NCBI RefSeq assembly: GCF_000993825.1
Contig: NZ_CP011114.1
Location: 4,464,001-4,528,000, forward strand
Source of the DNA: Paenibacillus durus ATCC 35681
GTDB lineage: Bacteria > Bacillota > Bacilli > Paenibacillales > Paenibacillaceae
DNA: 64,000 nt
Direction of reading: 5' to 3'
This document shows, one piece after another, positions 8,757 to 16,778 of the stretch. Below the pieces are notes generated by a model. The model did no database searches. It had not been told where the DNA came from and worked only from the letters and a program-made list of their open reading frames with translations. Made by a program: the position numbers and the translations under genes. Numbering within the stretch: the first letter of the stretch is position 1; every line of letters starts with the position of its first letter.

Positions 8757-10435
8757 ACGGTTACCCCCTCTTTCACAGCTGGAGCCTCGCTCTTGCCTTC
8801 GGACACGACGCGAACGCCGCCTTTTGAAGCCGAGGAAGCATGCTGTGCATACAGACGCAGCAGCTTGCTGGCTTCAATCTTGAACTCTTCCAGACGCTCC
8901 GCACGTTTCGCCAGTTCTTCATCCGATACATGCAGCTGCAGCTTGCGGCTGGCGATATCGATCTCAATCATATCGCCGTCCTGTACCAGCGCAATCGTTC
9001 CGCCTTCAGCGGCTTCAGGGCTCGCATATCCGATCGACAGGCCGGACGTCGCGCCCGAGAAACGGCCGTCCGTTACCAGCGCGGCGCGCTTGAACTTGCC
9101 AAGGATTTCCGTACAGCGGTGCAGCTCGCGCATACCAGGTCCGCCTTTCGGTCCTTCATAACGGATGACGACGGCGTCGCCTTCCTGGATCAGACCCGCT
9201 TCATAGGCTTCCGAGAAGGCTTCCTCGGAGTTGAACACCTTAGCCGGTCCCGTGAAGCTTCTCAGCTCAGGAGCTACCGCCGACTGCTTGATCAGCGCGC
9301 CGTCTACAGCCAGGTTGCCTACCAGTACGGCTACGCCGCCTTCCTTGTCGAGCGGCTCTTCCAGCGTGCGGATAACATCGCGGTCGAGTACAGACGCATC
9401 CGCAATGTTGTTCTCCACGGAATCGCCTGTCACGGTCAGAGCTCCGGTGTGCAGCAATCCGCCGAGTTCCTTCATTAAAGCCTTCATTCCGCCGGCACGC
9501 TGCAGGTCGTTCGTGGTATATTCTTGGTTATTCGGCGTTACACCCGCCAGGAACGGTACGCGGCGGCTGATGTCGTCGAACAGGGTCATCGGCAGTTCGA
9601 TGCCGAGTTCATGCGCAATCGCCGGCAGATGCAGGCACGCGTTCAGCGAGCCGCCCATAGCGAGCAGCACGGAAATGGCATTCTCGAACGCTTCGCGGGT
9701 CATGATTTGGCTCGGCGTAATGCCTTTCTTCACCAGCTCTACGGCTTGACGTCCGGCAGCTTCAGCAGCGTCCAACTGCTCGTCCGACAATGCCTGCATC
9801 CAGGACGTATTCGGCATAGCCATGCCGAGCGCCTCGGACAATCCCTGCATCGTGTTCGCCGTTCCGAGGAACGGGCACGCTCCAGGACCCGGGTAGTATT
9901 GGTTGGTCACTTCAACCAGACCTTTTTCATCCAGCTTTCCGTCGAGGAATGCCCGTCTTGCCGCTTTGGATTCCTTCGGCTTGATGTGGTTCGGCATAAC
10001 TCCGCCAAGTACAACCAGACCCGGCAGGTTCAAGCGAGCGGCTGCCATCAGCATGCCTGGAACGATTTTGTCGCAGGAGCTAAGGACGACCATGCCGTCA
10101 AAAATACCATGCGCCTTCACCATCGTTTCCACGCTGTCGGCTACAATTTCGCGGCTCGGCAGCGAATATTTCATGCCTTCATGCCCTTGCGCGATTCCGT
10201 CGCAAACGGCGATGGTGTTGAATTCGAGCGCCAGACCGCCAGCAGCCTCGATCCCTGCCTTTACACGGTCAGCCAATTGGCGCAAATGCACATGTCCCGG
10301 CACGATTTCGTTCCAGGAGTTGGCTACGGCGATGACAGGCTTATCCATTTTGGAGTAGTCTACTCCGCAGGAACACAGATGGGCCTTCAGAATTGCTCTG
10401 GTAAACGGCGAGATGGTAGAAATCCGGTTGCTCAT
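8744..10435 (-). CDS. IlvD/Edd-family sugar-acid dehydratase
   Basis: 563 residues of the iron-sulfur IlvD/Edd dehydratase family. Candidate cluster cysteines: C78 in AVCDGIAQGHEGM, C121 in SSCDKIVPG, C187 in GACPFLGTANTMQ. From memory of the families, CDG plus GxCxFxGTANT is closer to 6-phosphogluconate dehydratase (Edd) than to branched-chain IlvD, although length and the C-terminal half look IlvD-like. It probably turns a gluconate-type acid, free or 6-phosphorylated, into the 2-keto-3-deoxy form for the aldolase. The ATG at 10435 has GGAGGG with a 7-base spacer; the longer frame to 10450 begins inside that site. Catabolic context argues against valine/isoleucine biosynthesis. Confidence 0.87.
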   Translation of the reverse strand: MSNRISTISPFTRAILKAHLCSCGVDYSKMDKPVIAVANSWNEIVPGHVHLRQLADRVKAGIEAAGGLALEFNTIAVCDGIAQGHEGMKYSLPSREIVADSVETMVKAHGIFDGMVVLSSCDKIVPGMLMAAARLNLPGLVVLGGVMPNHIKPKESKAARRAFLDGKLDEKGLVEVTNQYYPGPGACPFLGTANTMQGLSEALGMAMPNTSWMQALSDEQLDAAEAAGRQAVELVKKGITPSQIMTREAFENAISVLLAMGGSLNACLHLPAIAHELGIELPMTLFDDISRRVPFLAGVTPNNQEYTTNDLQRAGGMKALMKELGGLLHTGALTVTGDSVENNIADASVLDRDVIRTLEEPLDKEGGVAVLVGNLAVDGALIKQSAVAPELRSFTGPAKVFNSEEAFSEAYEAGLIQEGDAVVIRYEGPKGGPGMRELHRCTEILGKFKRAALVTDGRFSGATSGLSIGYASPEAAEGGTIALVQDGDMIEIDIASRKLQLHVSDEELAKRAERLEEFKIEASKLLRLYAQHASSASKGGVRVVSEGKSEAPAVKEGVTVCQK

Positions 10436-10584
10436 AATAATTCCCTCCAAGTTTTACTGCTTGATTTTGTCTACTTGATTTTTTCTGAACGAATATGTCA
10501 ATCCTACATTATTAATAATACATAAAGGGAAGAGACGACGCTGTGCCAAAATTGACAGGCGCGCCGTATCTTCCAGGATGAAAT
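10436..10584. other. Intra-operon spacer between carrier and dehydratase genes
   Basis: 149 bp, AT-rich near 10490-10530. No clear terminator or consensus promoter was recognised, so read-through is assumed, though an internal promoter is possible. Confidence 0.35.
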
Positions 10585-11859
10585 TTACGCTGCCATTTTC
10601 TCGTCAGGGAGGGTTCCCTTCGGAGTTTTTACCACAATGGTCATTACGACGGATACAACGAGCGCCAGCGCCATGAAGATAAAGGAGGCGTCAGGTGAAC
10701 CGGTAGAGCCGTTCAGGTAACCTACAATGTAAGAGCCTGCGAAGGAACCAAGCGCTCCAAGGCTGTTGATCAGCGCCATCGCGCCGCCCGAAACGTTCTT
10801 GGGGAGAATTTCCGGAATGATGGCGAAGAAAGGTCCATATGGCGCGTACATCGCTCCGCCAGCGATAACCAGCAGCGTGTAGGACAGCCAGAAGTTCGAG
10901 GCTCCGATCAAATAAGAACCATAGAAGGCGACCGCGCCGATGAGCAGACAAATCCAAACGGCGCCTTTGCGGTTCATGGTACGGTCAGCGTAGTAGGATA
11001 CGCCAAGCATACCGATGATGGCTGCCAGGTACGGGCCTGCGGACAACCAGCCTGCATTGACAATTCCCATGCCCGAAGACTCTTTAAGAATGGACGGAAG
11101 CCACATCACAAAACCGTAAACACCGATACTCCAGAAGAAATATTGGATGGACAGCATAATAACCTTCGGGTTCTTGAACGCTTCACGGTAGTTCTTGACT
11201 TCTTTTATACCCTTTTGTTCTTCAAGAAGCGCTTGTTCAAGATCTTTCTTTTCGTTGTCGGACAACCACTTGGCTTCGCTAGGTTTGTCCTTAACCAGCC
11301 TCCACCAGAAGAATGCCCAAATTATGGAAGGCAGACCTTCTACGACAAACATATGCCGCCATCCGAGGCCATGTACCAGATATCCGGAGACAATAGACAT
11401 CCACAGAACCGTAACGGGATTTCCGAGAATCAGGAACGTATTCGCACGGGAACGTTCGCTTTTGGTGAACCAGTTGCTGAGGAAGACCAGCATCGCCGGC
11501 ATTACAGCGCTTTCTACAACTCCAAGTGTGAACCGGATGACATAGAGAACTCGGATATCGTTTACAAGACCGGTCGCAGCAGCGCATGATCCCCACAAGA
11601 TCAGACAGAAAAATACGAGTTTCTTCGCACTTCTCTTGGCGGCGTAAGTCGCGCCGGGAATCTGAAAGAAGAAGTATCCCAGGAAGAACAGCGCGCCCAG
11701 CAGCGAGGAAGCGGACGGAGTAATATGCAGATCATCCGCCATACCGGATGCCGAACCGAAACTGTAGTTTGCGCGGTCCAGGTAGGCCAAGCTATAAGTA
11801 AAAAATATAACAGGAATCAGTTTCAGCCACCGGCTGGGCGCCAGCTTTTTGTTATCCAT
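10585..11859 (-). CDS. MFS sugar-acid/anion symporter (ACS family, KguT-like)
   Basis: 424 residues with about 12 transmembrane helices. The ACS-family pattern is clear: the N-terminal helix with YLDRANYSFGSA, and RFTLGVVESAVMPAML in the first half. Members import sugar acids such as galactonate, glucarate or 2-ketogluconate with protons. It lies 14 bp downstream of the sugar kinase and 149 bp upstream of the dehydratase start. Context points to uptake of 2-ketogluconate or a related aldonate; this is inferred. Confidence 0.88.
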   Translation of the reverse strand: MDNKKLAPSRWLKLIPVIFFTYSLAYLDRANYSFGSASGMADDLHITPSASSLLGALFFLGYFFFQIPGATYAAKRSAKKLVFFCLILWGSCAAATGLVNDIRVLYVIRFTLGVVESAVMPAMLVFLSNWFTKSERSRANTFLILGNPVTVLWMSIVSGYLVHGLGWRHMFVVEGLPSIIWAFFWWRLVKDKPSEAKWLSDNEKKDLEQALLEEQKGIKEVKNYREAFKNPKVIMLSIQYFFWSIGVYGFVMWLPSILKESSGMGIVNAGWLSAGPYLAAIIGMLGVSYYADRTMNRKGAVWICLLIGAVAFYGSYLIGASNFWLSYTLLVIAGGAMYAPYGPFFAIIPEILPKNVSGGAMALINSLGALGSFAGSYIVGYLNGSTGSPDASFIFMALALVVSVVMTIVVKTPKGTLPDEKMAA

Positions 11860-11873
11860 AATCGTTTCTCTCC

Positions 11874-12827
11874 TTATTGAGTTATAACGGATGCATTCAT
11901 AAAGGCTTCCAGCTGCTCACGGGTAGGCAATCCTTCCGCGTCACCTTCTGCCGTTACGGCAAGGGCTCCGATCGCATTACCGCGGCGTACCGCTTCTTTA
12001 ACCGCCAGACCGTCAAGCAGACCGCTGATTACGCCGACCGCAAAACCGTCACCGGCTCCAACCGTATCGACCGCCTTTACTTTGAAGCCTTCAACAACGC
12101 CTTCTTCAGTCGGTGTGCGGTAGTATGCGCCTTCTGGTCCGAGCTTCACAGCAACAAGCTTCACTCCGCGGTCAAGATAGTAAGCCGCAATATCCCTGTG
12201 ATCGGAATAACCGGTGAGCAGCTTGCCTTCTCCTACGCCCGGAAGCACCCAATCCGCCTGAACAGCCAGGGCATTGACGTTCTCGATCATTTCCGCTTCG
12301 CTGCTCCACAGCTTCGGCCGCAGATTCACATCAAAAGAAATGCTCCGTCCGGCCGCTCTCATTGCTTTAATCGCTTCAAAGGACAGCTCGCGGGCGGATT
12401 CCGAGATTGCCGCAGGAATTCCTGTCAAATGGAGATGCTTTGCAGTGGTAAAGTATTGCATATCGACATCTGCCGGGCAGATTGTGCTGGCGGCGGAGCC
12501 TTTACGGAAATATTGAACCTGCGGATCTCCGTCCAAGACCTTGGATTTCATTTGAAATCCTGTCGGATAACGCTCATCCGTAAATACGGCATCCACATCA
12601 ACGTTCTCTTTGCGAAGAGCATCAATAATGAATTTTCCAAATGCGTCATTTCCGACCTTACTGATCCACCGCATGCCAAAGCCGAGGCGTGCCAGACCCG
12701 TGGAGACATTTGTTTCCGCTCCGGCAAGAGCCTTTGTGAATTGTTCGATTTGATGCAGCTCGCCCGGACGATCGGCGATGAACATAGCCATGGCTTCTCC
12801 GAATGTTACAACATCGCATGCTTTCAT
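11874..12827 (-). CDS. PfkB-family sugar kinase, 2-keto-(3-deoxy)gluconate kinase type
   Basis: 317 residues of the ribokinase/PfkB superfamily. It has the N-terminal GE motif (FGEAMAMF), GG-like segment ALAGAETNVSTGLARLG, and the ATP/anion-hole motif DTVGAGDGFAVG with catalytic D260. The pattern GIPAAISESAREL plus WVLPGVGEGKLLTG recalls pseudomonad KguK (2-ketogluconate kinase); 2-keto-3-deoxygluconate kinase (KdgK) is the alternative. The start at 12827 has AGGAGG with a 7-base spacer; the ORF to 12884 adds an unrelated leader. It phosphorylates the imported ketoacid so later enzymes can form KDPG. Confidence 0.88.
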   Translation of the reverse strand: MKACDVVTFGEAMAMFIADRPGELHQIEQFTKALAGAETNVSTGLARLGFGMRWISKVGNDAFGKFIIDALRKENVDVDAVFTDERYPTGFQMKSKVLDGDPQVQYFRKGSAASTICPADVDMQYFTTAKHLHLTGIPAAISESARELSFEAIKAMRAAGRSISFDVNLRPKLWSSEAEMIENVNALAVQADWVLPGVGEGKLLTGYSDHRDIAAYYLDRGVKLVAVKLGPEGAYYRTPTEEGVVEGFKVKAVDTVGAGDGFAVGVISGLLDGLAVKEAVRRGNAIGALAVTAEGDAEGLPTREQLEAFMNASVITQ

Positions 12828-12880
12828 AACCATTCCTCCTAAAGTGTGCACTTCGCAATATGGGCCTCGAAAGCGTAAAC

Positions 12881-13645
12881 TCATGCTTCCGATATCATGG
12901 ATACATACTGCCGCAGAACCTCTTCAACATCTTCACCTTCAACCGGAAACTCAATTGTGCGCGGCACATCGCGCGGGAGCAGATCCAGAATGTTACGCCA
13001 GAGGCTATCTTTTTCTTCCGGAAGTCCCAGAGTTACCAGCTTCCCATCGATTTTCTCTACATGTTTTAAATGAATATAGCCGACATATTTGTTTAGTTCC
13101 GCCGCCGCTTTCATGGCTTCTTCTTCGGTAAATTCCCAGTTGCCGATATCAAAGGTCATCTGGATAAAAAGCCCCGCTTCTTGGCAATCTTCAAAAAATT
13201 TCCGGAGCTTCAGTACATTACCGCCATGAAGTGTTTGGTCATTCTCAACCGTCAATTCCAAAGCGTCCGAATCGGATACAAGGCTCTTCCAGTACTTCTT
13301 CAGCCCTTCAAGATCCGATACTCCGGATTTGTAATGCCCAAGCGAAGTCTTGAGCCATACTGCTCCGATTGACAGCGCCTCCGGTATAACAACACCCAGC
13401 TTCTCCACATTCAGCGAACCATCCGCCTTCCACAACTCAATGGGTGCCGAATAAACGCTTACAAGCTGACCCTTTCTGATCAAGCCTTTCAGATCGTCCA
13501 GGCGAGGGGTTTCCTCCCGAAACAGCTCTCTGCGGATTTCAATACCGGCACAGCCTGCGGCTATGGCTACCGGGATACATAATTCCTGTCCACCGTCTGC
13601 GGCCAGAGGCCCCAGGGAAGCCGTTGTTGTAAATACCTGAGTCAT
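12881..13645 (-). CDS. TIM-barrel sugar isomerase/epimerase-like protein (KguE-like)
   Basis: 254 residues of the AP-endonuclease-2-like TIM-barrel superfamily (sugar phosphate isomerases/epimerases). Candidate metal ligands include E in GIEIRRELF, E in LTVENDQTLHG, D in FDIGNW, H in IHLKHV and E in IEFPVEG. KguE of the pseudomonad 2-ketogluconate operon is of this type, with an unsettled biochemical role. First gene of the operon, with GGAG 8 bases before the ATG at 13645 and two LacI-type operator repeats upstream. Confidence 0.8.
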   Translation of the reverse strand: MTQVFTTTASLGPLAADGGQELCIPVAIAAGCAGIEIRRELFREETPRLDDLKGLIRKGQLVSVYSAPIELWKADGSLNVEKLGVVIPEALSIGAVWLKTSLGHYKSGVSDLEGLKKYWKSLVSDSDALELTVENDQTLHGGNVLKLRKFFEDCQEAGLFIQMTFDIGNWEFTEEEAMKAAAELNKYVGYIHLKHVEKIDGKLVTLGLPEEKDSLWRNILDLLPRDVPRTIEFPVEGEDVEEVLRQYVSMISEA

Positions 13646-13736
13646 CCCAAATTCTCCTTTAGTCAAAAAATAGTCCTTCAAATCCCTAGAATTCGGCGTG
13701 TGGTTAACTGCCTCCACGTATCGCCCTGCTAATGGT

Positions 13737-13759
13737 ACCGATAAACGGTATCGGTTCCA
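13737..13759. promoter_or_regulatory. Proximal LacI-type operator
   Basis: Inverted repeat ACCGATA (13737-13743) and TATCGGT (13749-13755) in the leader of the sugar-acid operon. It shares CGGTATCGGTTCCA (13746-13759) exactly with the distal site. Probable binding site of the LacI protein encoded just upstream. Confidence 0.65.
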
Positions 13760-13840
13760 TTAAACTTCTAAAGATGAGCCGCTTTAGTTAAAAGCGACCC
13801 TACGTGACACTTTTCACAACCTACGCTAATCGATTAGGAA

Positions 13841-13867
13841 TGGAATCGGTTATCGGTATCGGTTCCA
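13841..13867. promoter_or_regulatory. Distal LacI-type operator
   Basis: 27-bp imperfect palindrome with TGGAA and TTCCA ends; contains CGGTATCGGTTCCA at 13854-13867, repeating the proximal site 108 bp away. Two spaced identical sites suggest DNA looping or cooperative repression of the operon, and possibly an effect on the regulator, whose 3' end is 45 bp away. Confidence 0.6.
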
Positions 13868-13911
13868 CTGGCATTAAGATACATGAGGGGAGGCTCCCCA
13901 GTCAATACAGT

Positions 13912-14970
13912 TCACAGGATCTTAGCATTTCGTGAAGGAGTTGAGCCTCTTGTGATCAAATTCGCAGACAGGGCATAATGCCCCGGCTGCCCATTATCGC
14001 CGGCAATACGCTCCAGAATGAGCTCCATCGCCTTATTGCCGATCTCATAAGTTGGCTGCGCAATGGTTGTAAGTCCGGAGCCCACAACGGGAGCCCACTC
14101 GGAATCGTCAACACCGGCAAAGCCGACATCCTCGGGGATACGGAGCCCCCGCTTCTGCAGAGCGTTGATCAATTTCAGTTGGGTCACTACGTTGACCGCA
14201 AAAATCATGCGGTATTGACCCTGCGTCTCGGCAATAAACCGGTCCAGTTGTTCGTCGAACTGCCCCTGGATCCGGGGCTCATATTCGTAAATATCGTCGA
14301 CGCTCGGATGTCCGGCCGCAGCCAGAATCTGGACAAAGGTCTGGGCCCGCTCAATCCGGGAGCTGACATGCTGAATAGGCTGCGAGAAGAATCCGATCCG
14401 CTCAAATCCCTGCTCAAGAAAATACCCCGTCGCTTCGGTCATGGCCTTGTCATTATCGGTTCCGACCGTATCGACTTCAAGTCCCGGGATGCTGCGGTCG
14501 ATCAATACGATCGGAATTTGGTCCTCCGAGAGTTCCTGCAGATTCTCCAGGTTCTGTCCGGTCGGGTGGATGATCAGCCCGTCAACGCGCTGGGCATGGA
14601 GCATCGCGATATAATTTTTTTCCTTCTCGGGATCGTTATCCGTATTGCACACAATCATGCTGTACCCCTGTTTCGTGCACACGTCCTCGGCCCCCTTAAG
14701 AACGGAGGTGGAGAAGGGATTGGAAATGTCGGCAAAAATCATGCCGATGGAGTAGCTGCGGTCCTGCCGCAGGCCTCTTGCCAGTCGGCTTGGCCGGTAG
14801 CGAAGCTCCTTCACACTCTGCTTAATTCTTTGCAGGGTAGCTTCGGAGATGGATTTATAGTCTCCGCTTAAATAGCGGGATATCGTCGTTTTGGAAACCC
14901 CCGCCGCTTTGGCCACATCGGCGATGGTCGCTTTTTGCGGGGGCCTGGAAGGTTGATTTATGGAATCCAT
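13912..14970 (-). CDS. LacI-family transcriptional regulator (PtxS/KdgR-like)
   Basis: 352 residues. The N-terminal LacI HTH (TIADVAKAAGVSKTTISRYL, about 15-34) is followed by the hinge YRPSRLARGLRQ and a periplasmic-binding-fold effector domain. It is encoded on the same strand, directly upstream of the sugar-acid operon, with two copies of a matching operator between. LacI regulators of aldonate operons usually repress until the sugar acid binds; PtxS does this with 2-ketogluconate. The effector here is inferred. Confidence 0.9.
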   Translation of the reverse strand: MDSINQPSRPPQKATIADVAKAAGVSKTTISRYLSGDYKSISEATLQRIKQSVKELRYRPSRLARGLRQDRSYSIGMIFADISNPFSTSVLKGAEDVCTKQGYSMIVCNTDNDPEKEKNYIAMLHAQRVDGLIIHPTGQNLENLQELSEDQIPIVLIDRSIPGLEVDTVGTDNDKAMTEATGYFLEQGFERIGFFSQPIQHVSSRIERAQTFVQILAAAGHPSVDDIYEYEPRIQGQFDEQLDRFIAETQGQYRMIFAVNVVTQLKLINALQKRGLRIPEDVGFAGVDDSEWAPVVGSGLTTIAQPTYEIGNKAMELILERIAGDNGQPGHYALSANLITRGSTPSRNAKIL

Positions 14971-15172
14971 ATATTTTCCTCATTCTTAAGAAGTTTTGTG
15001 ATTCTTAATTATATCACGTCAGCTACCCCGGGCCAAAGCCGCGAGTGTCTTTTTGCAAACAAATGAATATTTACAGAAAACAGTGTACTCCCGTATTCTA
15101 ACAGATGTCAGGGCGACAAAACTTCTTCTTTAATATATAATTATGAAAATTTATGGAAGGAGAGAGCGGAAT

Positions 15173-15673
15173 TTGATCGAATCAGGAAAAATACGTCTGC
15201 GGAAGACGGAAGAGGGCGACTTGGCATTCGTGATTGAGGCCGAGCGGGATCGGCACAACAGCCTTTATGTAGGCCAATGGAATGAGCAAGAACATCGGAA
15301 TGCACTGCGGGACCCCGATATTTTGCACATCATCATCGAAGATGCGGCGGGGGAGCAAGCGGGATATGTGATCGTAACGGGTCTTACCGATCCCAATCTG
15401 TCGATATGCATCAAGCGTATAGTCGTGGTGAAAAAAGGAAGCGGCTACGGCAAAGAAACGCTCCGGCTGCTTAAGGAATGGCTGTTCCGCAGCACATCCG
15501 CACACCGCCTATGGCTGGACGTCAAGACGCATAACGCCAAAGCGCGCCATATTTACGAGGGGGCCGGCTTCACTCCGGAAGGCACCTTGCGGGAATGCGT
15601 AAAGGCCGACGACAGGTTCGATTCGCTTCACATCCTGTCGATTCTGCGGACGGAATACGAGGCGGGACGTTAA
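15173..15673 (+). CDS. GNAT-family N-acetyltransferase
   Basis: About 166 residues. The acetyl-CoA loop VVVKKGSGYGKETLRLLKEW and the terminal LDVKTHNAKARHIYEGAGF are typical of RimJ/RimL-like GNAT proteins. The frame opens at an ATG at 15143, but GGAAGGAGAG at 15155-15164 precedes a TTG at 15173 with normal spacing, so the TTG start is preferred. Monocistronic; the acceptor substrate cannot be predicted. Confidence 0.82.
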   Translation: MIESGKIRLRKTEEGDLAFVIEAERDRHNSLYVGQWNEQEHRNALRDPDILHIIIEDAAGEQAGYVIVTGLTDPNLSICIKRIVVVKKGSGYGKETLRLLKEWLFRSTSAHRLWLDVKTHNAKARHIYEGAGFTPEGTLRECVKADDRFDSLHILSILRTEYEAGR

Positions 15674-15873
15674 CGCGAGCAGTCCGGCGCGCTTGCGGCC
15701 GATCCGCCATGCGCTTCCGGCAGATTAGCCATTCGCTGCCGTGCAGCATAGCGGGTGGCCGGGGCCGGTGTGCCGAAGCCAAGCTCCTACTCGGCATGAC
15801 TTTATCCGGAAGAGTATGCCGCGCCGAAATCCGCACTCTGTTCTTCCGGCTGCTCCGGCCTTTAGTCCCCGCG

Positions 15874-16722
15874 TTACTCCAGCAGCGTCACGGACACGCC
15901 GACTTCAAGCGTGCTGCTGCCCCCGCGGTACACGCCCTGCAGCGGGCTGACATCCGCATAATCGCGCCCTGTTCCAACACGGATGTGATTGTCCAGCGCC
16001 TCCACATTATTGGTCGGGTCAAGGCCGACCCAGCCGATGCCAGGCACCATGACCTCGACCCAGGCATGAGTGGCCGCATCGCCCTTAAGGGCGGAATCTT
16101 GGCCGACGTACAAATACCCGCTTACATACCGGGCCGGGATGCGGCCCGCGCGCAGGATGCCGATCATGATATGGGCCAGATCCTGACACACCCCTTTTTT
16201 CAGCTCAAAAGCCTGCCGGGCCAGCGTATCCACGCTTGTCGCCTCTCCGCAATAGGTGAACGTTTCGTATACATAATTCATGACTCGTAAAGCGTACTGC
16301 ACGGGATTATCCATCTCGCCCAGCCCGCGCTTCACTTCCGACAACTGTTCCGGGTGCAGCAAGGTATAGTCGGTCTCGTTCAGATAGGACAGATAATGCT
16401 GCCGGAATTGCTGAGAATGAAAAATATCCTGCATCCGCTTCGAATACCGGATTTCATGAATAAAGGAGCCCCGCTGAATGCTCACGACCGACGTGGTCTT
16501 CACTTCCAGCAGATTATGCTTCTCGGGTATAAAAAAGGTCTCCACCTGGTTGCCCCATAAATCGGTATATTCCTTCGTCAGGGAAGCCGGTGTGATCTCC
16601 GCCCGGTACATCAGCAGCCGTTGTACTTCATCCGTCAAGGGTTTAAGCCGGATCGTATTCAGGCTTTGATCGACTTGCGTTTCATATGTGAACGTATTCG
16701 TATGCACAATTTCATAATTCAT
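15874..16722 (-). CDS. Transglutaminase-like cysteine-protease-fold protein
   Basis: 282 residues. It starts with the bacterial transglutaminase-like N-terminal domain (MNYEIVHTNTFTYET) and then the transglutaminase core. The triad is C179 (KKGVCQDLAH), H219 (THAWVEV) and D235 (GLDPTNN). Members act as proteases or amidases; the target is unknown. The ATG at 16722 fits the domain start and has AAAGGAG 12 bases upstream; an ATG at 16767 is possible but has a weaker site. No signal peptide, so cytoplasmic. Confidence 0.85.
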   Translation of the reverse strand: MNYEIVHTNTFTYETQVDQSLNTIRLKPLTDEVQRLLMYRAEITPASLTKEYTDLWGNQVETFFIPEKHNLLEVKTTSVVSIQRGSFIHEIRYSKRMQDIFHSQQFRQHYLSYLNETDYTLLHPEQLSEVKRGLGEMDNPVQYALRVMNYVYETFTYCGEATSVDTLARQAFELKKGVCQDLAHIMIGILRAGRIPARYVSGYLYVGQDSALKGDAATHAWVEVMVPGIGWVGLDPTNNVEALDNHIRVGTGRDYADVSPLQGVYRGGSSTLEVGVSVTLLE

Positions 16723-16778
16723 CGGAACTAACGTCTCCTTTGAGGCATTCTGTTGTACATTACCCATAGGCGCCTTTT

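Noticed and set aside
7764..9161. 465-codon plus-strand frame opposite the sugar-acid genes
   Set aside because: Antisense shadow spanning two real genes; Arg/His-rich composition with no motif.
8744..10435. Branched-chain amino-acid biosynthetic IlvD
   Set aside because: Catabolic operon context with kinase, sugar-acid carrier, KDPG aldolase and LacI regulator; no other ilv genes nearby.
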